DNA of 64,000 nucleotides, taken from assembly GCF_001548235.1 (NCBI RefSeq), contig NZ_AP014938.1, forward strand, positions 1,488,001 to 1,552,000, given 5' to 3'. Made by a program: the position numbers and the translations under genes. This stretch comes from Rothia mucilaginosa. Its GTDB lineage: Bacteria; Actinomycetota; Actinomycetes; Actinomycetales; Micrococcaceae. The notes below the pieces were generated by a model. It saw only the letters and a program-made list of their open reading frames with translations. It did no database searches and was not told the origin of the DNA. Each line of letters begins with the position of its first letter. Position 1 is the stretch's first letter. Positions 34,101 through 40,737 of the stretch are shown in pieces.

Positions 34101-34550
34101 CCAGATGTAGCGTCCTTCAGTCCAAATCTTGAGGACATAGATAGCAACGCCGGTCAGAGGAATAAACGCAAGACCCGTTGCTGCAAAAGAGTAGGAGGCA
34201 ATACGCAGGCGCTCTACGAAACGGTAGGTGAGCAGACCGGCTCCGTAGAAGACAATTGCTCCAAGCGCCATTGCGAGTACACGGAAGATAGCCGTTTCAT
34301 CCTGAGAAGAAGTTACCGAGGTGACAAAAAGGCCCGCAGCACCAATGAGCAGGAGCGAACCAATGTACAGAACAATATTGAGGAAGATATCCTCATTGAC
34401 TCGGCGTCGCTGCGCAGGAGGCTGAGGATACGAGCCCGACAGGGACGGGGGAACGTACAGACCGAGACCTTGCGGCTGGACATGCTGAGGGCTCTGAGAT
34501 GAAGAGTGAGAGCTAGAGGATGCCTGATGAGGTTGTGTCGGCTGAGACAT
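31116..34550 (-). CDS. Very large polytopic membrane protein of unknown function
   Basis: 1144 residues, family not recognised. The first about 50 residues are hydrophilic and rich in Ser, Gln and Pro, then a basic QRRRVNED stretch. Next come roughly 25-30 hydrophobic spans with few charged loops (first span FLNIVLYIGSLLLIGAAGLF). The C-terminal about 60 residues are again hydrophilic, Gln/Pro/Ala rich, after a KVLKNF/RLLVRQNKQD segment. No catalytic or ATP-binding motif is visible. ATG at 34550 has AAGGAG upstream on the minus strand. It lies between tuf and rpsJ, opposite to both. It could be a scaffold, channel or polymer exporter, but the sequence does not decide. Confidence 0.85.
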   Translation of the reverse strand: MSQPTQPHQASSSSHSSSQSPQHVQPQGLGLYVPPSLSGSYPQPPAQRRRVNEDIFLNIVLYIGSLLLIGAAGLFVTSVTSSQDETAIFRVLAMALGAIVFYGAGLLTYRFVERLRIASYSFAATGLAFIPLTGVAIYVLKIWTEGRYIWLLTSLIGTAAIVGACALMRNRVMAYLLISFIVSDSLAATKVAALPFVWYFVSLTAVATVLGLILHFAPNAAPRGIREGLVDSSRIFVPATAIAIFFFTNDLSYTDAGIAFAVMSVHAILFTWLNGTADYYAQARIYPIASILSFIMDSDHSPWFPSIFFVSVLVVNLISAYVFIPRLQKTITGSAPASNEQHEQVQSSPSIPWAKEAPHHPARKVEWLPAIDACVGVFFSFFALMDAFYTAHVADSPVYATRWSAFLPYAEGNQGIFPAPWVIGVLCIMSFLLYRKAIQPLLLMSFVALIPIIGMYASPSNQGTFYLFFAAAVVIYLVSAKAPEARTAGAVLSNIGYAIGMIQLFLALIPEMQTSESLLMFALVCAAIALLTFVLSQGVAAQDPSYRLVEMSVYLFLGVFALFVGYVSNHVDGGAHGRFWVGFPLFSGAVLFLSVLSALILARVLRLSSVGSFRSTLVSFIRIAFYMTLVIATIGSRHYLLYDLQKEYIAVALPALLTVVYGALGFFMPAGSSIRSELLTVARFPICWSVILLAISGNMKESLVDFLVLALLAVQALCSLLLYAYSKRSYEAYAAAIFFTLGSILSAGRFIGDFDNLLFAVAAPIIFIAVWVLALIFRIPRMQIGASISITTFCLGSLWNLFNTRESTIEMTLLGYYALLAVIILFVLKVTLPIEIFGVNANVRPRIAVPVGNTMVELPMHGPLGAPYARFRSRRPLTQAIYAPVNTLLMIPALAVLGFYTLVGFVFEPKQVELNALLWGLGALSFVSVTKAKNLPTVCTTAFSLFIARLVIDYSKSNPLSVILEVALLILLAVVAAKVLKNFIAKRPVDEQVSDSPLYWALGLQVFLTLVTWAVPADGPDIVVLVLGIALTLLSALLLDRVWTYIATALVTLDLAILLNGLNPLTLLIISILLIAGVIWRLLVRQNKQDAVAPAPQQDPAQVVGYPQEPQAEGTYPQNQAANAQVQQHQVAPQGYQPSDGKNI

Positions 34551-34694
34551 GGTTTCTCCTTAGGCTGTAGTGATACTTCTACGATACGAGAATCTTTAGA
34601 CCTAAAAGCATTATTAAGAGCAATAAAGCGCATGGAACTTACTGAAAGTAGATTGAAAGCTCCCTGAGAGTTACATCGCGGGAGTACCCTCAGG

Positions 34695-34732
34695 TTGACA
34701 GAGATAGTTAAGTGTTCTTAAGCACTTAACTC
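34695..34732 (+). promoter_or_regulatory. Consensus -35 with embedded 9-bp dyad upstream of the S10 operon
   Basis: TTGACA at 34695-34700 is followed 17 bases later by TTAAGC (34718-34723), a poor -10. The dyad AGTTAAGTG (34707-34715) / CACTTAACT (34724-34732) lies across the spacer and -10. This could be an operator in the divergent region. Confidence 0.4.
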
Positions 34733-35036
34733 GTGTTTGTATTGCGTAAGCGCTCTATCTCTGAGAGAATTGACGACGTTGTCAAAGCGTCTACCTGCAC
34801 TAAAGGTAGGCCCACGTATGACCCGGTCCGAAGGATGACGGGACGAGTATGTCTAGAAAATAGGCGACACGCCCGAGTTCGGGGGTCGGTACTCAGGCGG
34901 GGTGAGGAACCCGGCAAAGCCGGATTCAGTCCGTTCTGAGTGGCGCACGTGATGAATATATCGCGTTCCTTAAGCGCTATAACAAAGGGGCAAAAGCTCC
35001 GATACAGGGAATACATCAAGAAAGAGAGTCCGACAG
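34733..35036 (+). other. Probable leader of the S10 operon
   Basis: About 300 bases with no credible gene. Small hairpins such as CCGGC-AAA-GCCGG (about 34911-34923) and CCCGAGTTCGGG (about 34872-34883) are visible. In E. coli the S10 leader is the target of L4 autoregulation; no matching structure can be claimed here. Confidence 0.35.
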
Positions 35037-35345
35037 ATGGCGGGACAGAAAATCCGCATCCGTCTGAAGTCCTATGACCACGAGGTCATCGATTCTTCGG
35101 CACGGAAAATCGTCGAAACGGTAAAGGGCGCAGGCGCAACTGTAGTTGGCCCCGTGCCGCTGCCGACCGAGAAGAACGTTTACTGTGTTATTCGTTCTCC
35201 CCACAAGTACAAGGACAGCCGCGAGCACTTCGAGATGCGTACGCACAAGCGTCTGATCGACGTTGTTGATCCGACCCCCAAGGCTGTTGATGCCCTCATG
35301 CGTCTCGACCTGCCGGCAGACGTAAACATCGAGATCAAGCTGTAG
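35037..35345 (+). CDS. rpsJ: 30S ribosomal protein S10
   Basis: 102 residues ([20 protein letters not shown]), full length. First gene of the S10 cluster; a 30S head protein and, in other bacteria, NusE of antitermination. Start ATG with AAAGAGA upstream. Confidence 0.98.
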   Translation: MAGQKIRIRLKSYDHEVIDSSARKIVETVKGAGATVVGPVPLPTEKNVYCVIRSPHKYKDSREHFEMRTHKRLIDVVDPTPKAVDALMRLDLPADVNIEIKL

Positions 35346-35358
35346 AGGATCGCATCTA

Positions 35359-36015
35359 ATGACTAATAAATTCGAGCGCCAGGTGAAGGGCCTGCTGGGC
35401 ACCAAGCTCGGCATGACCCAGGTCTGGGACGAGGACGGCAAGTTCGTGCCCGTCACCGTCGTCAAGGCTGATTCTAACGTTGTTACCCAGATCCGTAACC
35501 AGGAAACTGACGGCTACGAAGCTGTTCAGATCGGTTTCGGTGCAATCGACTCTCGCAAGGTTACCAAGCCCCTGGCTGGTCACTTCGAGAAGGCCGGTGT
35601 TACCCCCCGTCGCCACATCGTCGAGCTGCGTACCGCAGATGCTTCTGAGTATTCCCTCGGTCAGGAACTGACCGTTGAGCTCTTCGAAGCAGGCCAGAAG
35701 GTCGACGTCGTTGGTAAGACCAAGGGTAAGGGCTTCGCAGGTGTTATGAAGCGTCACGGCTTCAAGGGTGTTGGCGCGTCTCACGGTCAGCACAAGAACC
35801 ACCGTAAGCCCGGTTCCATCGGTGGCGCATCCTACCCCGCACGCGTGTTCAAGGGTATGCGCATGGCTGGCCGTATGGGCGCAGCACGTCACACTACCTT
35901 GAACCTGACTATCCAGGGTGTGGACGCAGAGAACAATGTCCTGCTGATCAAGGGCGCAATCCCCGGTCCCAAGGGCGGCGTTGTTCTGGTTCGTACCGCT
36001 GTGAAGGGAGCCTAA
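35359..36015 (+). CDS. rplC: 50S ribosomal protein L3
   Basis: 218 residues, with [18 protein letters not shown] at the N-terminus and the conserved loop [16 protein letters not shown], which reaches the peptidyl-transferase region. It lies 13 bases after rpsJ in the same operon. Confidence 0.98.
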   Translation: MTNKFERQVKGLLGTKLGMTQVWDEDGKFVPVTVVKADSNVVTQIRNQETDGYEAVQIGFGAIDSRKVTKPLAGHFEKAGVTPRRHIVELRTADASEYSLGQELTVELFEAGQKVDVVGKTKGKGFAGVMKRHGFKGVGASHGQHKNHRKPGSIGGASYPARVFKGMRMAGRMGAARHTTLNLTIQGVDAENNVLLIKGAIPGPKGGVVLVRTAVKGA

Positions 36016-36021
36016 TACATC

Positions 36022-36639
36022 ATGGCTGTTAAGACCCTTAAGGTAGACCTGCCCGCAGAGATTTTCGACGCGCAGGCATCCGTGCCCCTGCTGCACCAGG
36101 TTGTCGTTGCACAGCTCGCTGCTGCACGCCAGGGCACCCACAAGACCAAGAACCGCGGCGAGGTTTCCGGTGCAGGCCGTAAGCCCTTCAAGCAGAAGGG
36201 TACCGGTAACGCACGTCAGGGCTCCATCCGTGCACCGCACATGACCGGCGGTGGCGTTGTTCACGGTCCGACCCCGCGTAACTACGCACAGCGCACCCCC
36301 AAGAAGATGATCGCCGCTGCACTGCGCGGTGCTCTCTCCGACCGCGCTCGTCACGACCGCGTCCACGTTGTCGAGAACTTCATCTCCGGTGAAACCCCCT
36401 CGACCAAGGCTGCAAAGGCTGCATTCGCAGCTATCACCGAGCGCAAGAACATCCTTCTTGTGATTGCTCGTGCAGAGGACGTTGTGGCTCTGTCCGCACG
36501 TAACCTGGAGAACGTCCACGTTCTGTACGCAGATCAGCTCAACACCTACGATGTGCTGGTTTCTGACGACGTGGTCTTCACCAAGGCAGCATTCGACGCA
36601 TTCGTTGCTGCAGCTCAGAAGAAGGAGGGCGCTAAGTAA
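36022..36639 (+). CDS. rplD: 50S ribosomal protein L4
   Basis: 205 residues. The exit-tunnel loop region ([20 protein letters not shown], then TGNARQGS) is intact. In several bacteria L4 represses its own operon. It overlaps rplW by one base. Confidence 0.98.
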   Translation: MAVKTLKVDLPAEIFDAQASVPLLHQVVVAQLAAARQGTHKTKNRGEVSGAGRKPFKQKGTGNARQGSIRAPHMTGGGVVHGPTPRNYAQRTPKKMIAAALRGALSDRARHDRVHVVENFISGETPSTKAAKAAFAAITERKNILLVIARAEDVVALSARNLENVHVLYADQLNTYDVLVSDDVVFTKAAFDAFVAAAQKKEGAK

Positions 36640-36941
36640 TGAGCGTTTCCACCAAGTCTGTATACGACGTGATCATTGCTCCCGTCGTTTCCGAGAAGAG
36701 CTACGGTCAGCTCGACGAAGGTAAGTACACCTTCGAGGTCGCAACCGATTCCAACAAGCTGGAAATCAAGCAGGCCATCGAGAAGATCTTTGACGTCAAG
36801 GTTGCTTCCGTCAACACCATCAACCGTCAGGGCAAGCGCAAGCGCACCCGTTTCGGTTGGGGCGCTCGCAAGAACACCAAGCGTGCGATTGTGACCCTCA
36901 AGGAAGGCACCATCGACATCTTCGGCGGTCCGCAGGCATAA
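36639..36941 (+). CDS. rplW: 50S ribosomal protein L23
   Basis: 100 residues. It surrounds the tunnel exit and docks trigger factor and [23 protein letters not shown] and the [18 protein letters not shown] loop are typical. Start ATG within TAATG of rplD. Confidence 0.98.
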   Translation: MSVSTKSVYDVIIAPVVSEKSYGQLDEGKYTFEVATDSNKLEIKQAIEKIFDVKVASVNTINRQGKRKRTRFGWGARKNTKRAIVTLKEGTIDIFGGPQA

Positions 36942-36981
36942 GCCCCGCGGAGACCACTTTAACGAAGGAAGAAATATCTAA

Positions 36982-37818
36982 ATGGGTATTCGTAAGTACA
37001 AGCCGACGACCCCGGGTCGCCGCGGTTCGAGCGTTGCTGATTTCTCCGAGATCACCCGCTCCACCCCGGAAAAGTCCCTGCTTCGTCCGCTTCACAAGAC
37101 CGGCGGCCGTAACAACACCGGCCGCATCACCACCCGTCACAAGGGTGGCGGCCACAAGCGCCAGTACCGTCTGATCGACTTCCGTCGTCACGACAAGGAC
37201 GGCGTTAACGCACGCGTTGCACACATCGAGTACGATCCCAACCGTACCGCTCGCATCGCGCTGTTGCACTACGTCGATGGTTCCAAGCGCTACATCATCG
37301 CTCCGAACAAGCTCGCTCAGGGCGACATCGTCGAGTCCGGCCCCGCAGCTGACATCAAGCCCGGTAACAACCTGCCCCTGCGCAACATCCCCGTTGGTAC
37401 CGTGATTCACTGTGTCGAGCTCCGCCCCGGTGGCGGCGCAAAGCTGGCTCGTTCCGCAGGTGCTTCTGTACAGCTGGTTGCTAAGGAAGGCAAGTACGGT
37501 CAGCTCCGTCTGCCCTCCGGCGAAATCCGCAACGTGGATGTTCGCTGCCGCGCAACCGTTGGTGAAGTTGGCAACGCTGAGCAGTCCAACATCAACTGGG
37601 GTAAGGCAGGCCGTAACCGCTGGAAGGGCATCCGCCCGACCGTCCGTGGTGTGGTCATGAACCCGGTTGACCACCCGCACGGTGGTGGTGAAGGTAAGAC
37701 CTCCGGTGGTCGTCACCCGGTTAACCCCAACGGTAAGCCCGAGGGTCGTACCCGCCGTCCCAACAAGGAAAGCGACAAGCTCATCGTTCGTCGCCGTCGT
37801 ACTGGCAAGAAGCGCTAA
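36982..37818 (+). CDS. rplB: 50S ribosomal protein L2
   Basis: 278 residues. The C-terminal signature [20 protein letters not shown] contains the conserved His near the peptidyl-transferase centre. ATG with AAGGAAG upstream, 40 bases after rplW. Confidence 0.98.
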   Translation: MGIRKYKPTTPGRRGSSVADFSEITRSTPEKSLLRPLHKTGGRNNTGRITTRHKGGGHKRQYRLIDFRRHDKDGVNARVAHIEYDPNRTARIALLHYVDGSKRYIIAPNKLAQGDIVESGPAADIKPGNNLPLRNIPVGTVIHCVELRPGGGAKLARSAGASVQLVAKEGKYGQLRLPSGEIRNVDVRCRATVGEVGNAEQSNINWGKAGRNRWKGIRPTVRGVVMNPVDHPHGGGEGKTSGGRHPVNPNGKPEGRTRRPNKESDKLIVRRRRTGKKR

Positions 37819-37830
37819 GGAGCCTGAAAC

Positions 37831-38112
37831 ATGCCTCGTAGTTTGAAGAAGGGCCCTTTCGTTGATCAGCACCTCTACCTGAAGGTTGCAGCTCAGAACG
37901 AGAAGGGCACCAAGAACGTAATCAAGACTTGGTCGCGTCGCTCGATGATTATCCCCGACATGCTCGGTCACACCATCGCAGTGTACGACGGTCGCAAGCA
38001 CGTGCCGGTGTTCATCACCGAGTCGATGGTTGGTCACAAGCTCGGTGAGTTTGCTCCGACCCGCACTTTCCGCAGCCACGTGAAGGACGACCGTAAGGGC
38101 AAGCGTCGCTAA
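37831..38112 (+). CDS. rpsS: 30S ribosomal protein S19
   Basis: 93 residues ([19 protein letters not shown]), ending in [20 protein letters not shown]. Head protein that pairs with S13. Start has AAGGAGC upstream. Confidence 0.98.
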   Translation: MPRSLKKGPFVDQHLYLKVAAQNEKGTKNVIKTWSRRSMIIPDMLGHTIAVYDGRKHVPVFITESMVGHKLGEFAPTRTFRSHVKDDRKGKRR

Positions 38113-38172
38113 TCGGTTCACACCGATAAGCTAACGTTTCCCTTTCGGCAATAGACGAAAGAGAGATAGGCA

Positions 38173-38538
38173 ATGGAAGCCAAGGCATCAGCGCGTTTCG
38201 TTCGCGTTACGCCTATGAAGGCCCGCCGTGTCGTCAACCTGATCCGTGGTAAGCAGGCGGAAGAGGCTCTGGCGATTCTGAAGTTCGCCCCCCAGGCAGC
38301 TTCGGAACCGGTATACAAGATCGTTGCTTCGGCAGTAGCTAACGCTCGTCAGAAGGCAACCCAGCAGGGTCTGCCCTTCCGCGAGGAAGAGCTGTTCATC
38401 AGCGAAGCATTCGTGAACGAGGGCCCGACCATGAAGCGCATTCAGCCCCGCGCTCAGGGTCGCGCATACCGAATCAACAAGCGCACCAGCCACATCACCG
38501 TGGTAGTTGCTACCCCGGAGAAGGAGGAGGACCGCTAA
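38173..38538 (+). CDS. rplV: 50S ribosomal protein L22
   Basis: 121 residues. The beta-hairpin loop near [20 protein letters not shown], where macrolide-resistance changes occur in other species, is the normal type. ATG with AGAGAG upstream. Confidence 0.98.
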   Translation: MEAKASARFVRVTPMKARRVVNLIRGKQAEEALAILKFAPQAASEPVYKIVASAVANARQKATQQGLPFREEELFISEAFVNEGPTMKRIQPRAQGRAYRINKRTSHITVVVATPEKEEDR

Positions 38539-39336
38539 ATGGGTCAGAAAATTCACCCGAACGGTTTCCGACTGGGCATCACCACTGACCACGTCTCCAA
38601 GTGGTTCGCTGATTCCAACAAGCCCGGCGAGCGTTACGCTGACTTCGTCCGCGAGGACGTAAAGATCCGCGAGCTGCTGGCAAAGAACCTGGATCGCGCA
38701 GGCGTTGCAAAGGTCGAGATCGAGCGTACCCGTGACCGCGTGCGTGTGGACATCCACACCGCTCGTCCCGGTATCGTGATTGGCCGCCGTGGCGCAGAAG
38801 CAGACCGCATCCGCGGCGAGCTCGAGAAGCTCACCGGCAAGCAGATTCAGCTGAACATCCTCGAGGTTGCTAACCCCGACCTCTCCGCTCAGCTGGTTGC
38901 ACAGAGCATCGCAGAGCAGCTCGCATCGCGTGTTGCATTCCGCCGTGCAATGAAGAAGGCAATCCAGTCCGCACAGCGTGCAGGCGCAAAGGGTATCCGT
39001 ATCCAGTGCTCCGGCCGTCTGGGTGGCGCTGAAATGTCCCGTTCCGAGTTCTACCGCGAAGGTCGTGTGCCCCTGCACACCCTGCGTGCGAACATCGACT
39101 ACGGCTTCTTCGAGGCTAAGACCACCTTCGGTCGCATCGGCGTGAAGGTCTGGATCTACAAGGGCGACCTGACCGACAAGGAGCTGGCAGCTCAGCAGGC
39201 AGCAAACAACCGCCGTGGCAACCGCCGCGATGGTGACCGCCGCCGCCAGGGCAACCGTGGTCCTCGTCGCGAGCGCCGCAACGAGAACGCTTCGGCAAAG
39301 GTCGAGGCCAAGACTGCAGAGAACGGTGAGGCATAA
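38539..39336 (+). CDS. rpsC: 30S ribosomal protein S3
   Basis: 265 residues, with a KH domain ([20 protein letters not shown]) and the [10 protein letters not shown] block. The C-terminal about 45 residues are an Arg/Asn/Asp-rich tail ([17 protein letters not shown]) that is probably disordered, longer than in E. coli. It starts directly at the rplV stop. Confidence 0.98.
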   Translation: MGQKIHPNGFRLGITTDHVSKWFADSNKPGERYADFVREDVKIRELLAKNLDRAGVAKVEIERTRDRVRVDIHTARPGIVIGRRGAEADRIRGELEKLTGKQIQLNILEVANPDLSAQLVAQSIAEQLASRVAFRRAMKKAIQSAQRAGAKGIRIQCSGRLGGAEMSRSEFYREGRVPLHTLRANIDYGFFEAKTTFGRIGVKVWIYKGDLTDKELAAQQAANNRRGNRRDGDRRRQGNRGPRRERRNENASAKVEAKTAENGEA

Positions 39337-39756
39337 ATGCTTATTCCCCGTCGAGTAAAGTACCGCAAGCAGCACCACCCCAAGCGTAGTGGTCTCGCAA
39401 AGGGCGGCACCGAGGTTAGCTTCGGTGAGTGGGGCATTCAGGCCCTGTCGCCCGCATACGTGACCAACCGCCAGATTGAGGCTGCACGTATCGCAATGAC
39501 CCGTCACATCAAGCGTGGCGGTAAGGTCTGGATCAACATTTATCCCGACCGTCCGCTGACCAAGAAGCCTGCTGAAACCCGTATGGGTTCCGGTAAGGGT
39601 TCGCCCGAGTGGTGGGTCGCAAATGTCAAGCCGGGTCGAGTCATGTTTGAACTCTCCGGTGTGTCCGAAGAAGTGGCTCGCGAGGCAATGCGCCTGGCAA
39701 TCCACAAGCTCCCGATGAAGGCACGTGTTGTGCGTCGCCGCGAAGGTGGTGAATAA
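39337..39756 (+). CDS. rplP: 50S ribosomal protein L16
   Basis: 139 residues ([20 protein letters not shown]), full length. It helps position tRNA in the A and P sites. It begins directly after the rpsC stop. Confidence 0.98.
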   Translation: MLIPRRVKYRKQHHPKRSGLAKGGTEVSFGEWGIQALSPAYVTNRQIEAARIAMTRHIKRGGKVWINIYPDRPLTKKPAETRMGSGKGSPEWWVANVKPGRVMFELSGVSEEVAREAMRLAIHKLPMKARVVRRREGGE

Positions 39757-39761
39757 GCGAG

Positions 39762-40001
39762 ATGGCAGTAGGATCCAAGGACCTGAGCATCGATAAGCTC
39801 GCAGAGCTCTCCAACGAAGAGCTGGCTGCAAAGCTGAGCGAAGCGAAGAAGGAACTCTTCAACATCCGCTTCCAGGAAGTCACCGGTCAGGCTAACGCAG
39901 GTCGTCGCCGCACTATCAAGCGCGACATCGCACGTATCTACACCGTGCTGCGTGAGCGCGAGCTCGGTATTCGTCCCGCAACTGAAGGTGAGTCCAAGTG
40001 A
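39762..40001 (+). CDS. rpmC: 50S ribosomal protein L29
   Basis: 79 residues, with an N-terminal extension ([12 protein letters not shown]) before the usual [20 protein letters not shown] core. It lies at the tunnel exit next to L23. It overlaps rpsQ by 4 bases (GTGA). Confidence 0.97.
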   Translation: MAVGSKDLSIDKLAELSNEELAAKLSEAKKELFNIRFQEVTGQANAGRRRTIKRDIARIYTVLRERELGIRPATEGESK

Positions 40002-40270
40002 GTGAAGTAAAGAACGAAGAGCGCGGCTACCGCAAGACCCGCCGCGGCTACGTTGTCTCCGACAAGATGGACAAGACCGTTGTCGTCGAGGTCGAGGACC
40101 ACGTTAAGCACGCACTGTACGGCAAGGTCGTTCGCCGTAGCTCCAAGATCAAGGCACACGACGAGCAGAACACTGCTGGTATTGGTGACCTCGTTCTGAT
40201 TGCAGAGACCCGTCCGCTGTCCGCTTCCAAGCGTTGGCGTATCGTGGAGATCCTCGAGAAAGCTAAGTAA
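39998..40270 (+). CDS. rpsQ: 30S ribosomal protein S17
   Basis: 90 residues, GTG start overlapping rpmC. The core [20 protein letters not shown] is conserved. Last gene of the S10 part; a strong terminator follows at once. Confidence 0.98.
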   Translation: MSEVKNEERGYRKTRRGYVVSDKMDKTVVVEVEDHVKHALYGKVVRRSSKIKAHDEQNTAGIGDLVLIAETRPLSASKRWRIVEILEKAK

Positions 40271-40300
40271 GCCCTCTAAGGACTCTCTGCTAGAGCAGTA

Positions 40301-40343
40301 AAAGAACCCCTCTCCTACTTCGGTAGGAGAGGGGTTCTTTGCG
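40301..40343 (+). terminator. Intrinsic terminator closing the S10 operon
   Basis: Perfect 17-bp arms 40301-40317 and 40324-40340, loop CTTCGG, ending in TTCTTTG. Confidence 0.9.
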
Positions 40344-40593
40344 TTTAACCTCCGTCAGAACCCGGGCGGGTGCCCTAGGATATGGGGTTATAACAGGCGC
40401 TATGACAATATCTGTCATAAATGTCTTGATATGTCATACGGGAAAGCAATATTTTTCTCTCGATTCGCTGGCATAGCCCATGAGCAGATACTGCTAGGGA
40501 AGAAAGCGCATGTGGAGACGGAATTCTAGCGAAAAAATAAAAACTAATACGTGAGTAAGGTGCCTAGAAACTATGACTTTCGATGAACAGCAC
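40344..40593. other. Gene-free AT-rich stretch after the S10 operon
   Basis: About 250 bases with no gene. The base composition drops sharply in GC compared with the ribosomal genes, as in the rest of the accessory block. Confidence 0.4.
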
Positions 40594-40623
40594 TTGAAAA
40601 TAACCTGATAAGGCACTTATTAT
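40594..40623 (+). promoter_or_regulatory. Predicted promoter of the iron-box surface protein gene
   Basis: TTGAAA (40594-40599), 18 bases, TATTAT (40618-40623). The start of transcription would be near 40630, just before the iron-box candidate. Confidence 0.55.
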
Positions 40624-40638
40624 CAACTTTATAGTTGC

Positions 40639-40657
40639 TTAGCGTAACCTTGCCTAA
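40639..40657 (+). promoter_or_regulatory. DtxR/IdeR-type iron box
   Basis: TTAGCGTAACCTTGCCTAA matches the 19-bp consensus TWAGGTWAGSCTWACCTWA at 15 of 19 positions (my own comparison), with both TTAG and CCTAA ends kept. It lies about +10 to +28 from the predicted start of transcription, where a DtxR-family repressor with bound Fe(II) would block transcription. Confidence 0.65.
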
Positions 40658-40737
40658 TAATTGGTGGGGTGGCTCTGCACCTTCCGGAGGTTGCACGACC
40701 TTTGGAGAAGTACCACTACACATCATCGAGGATCAGC

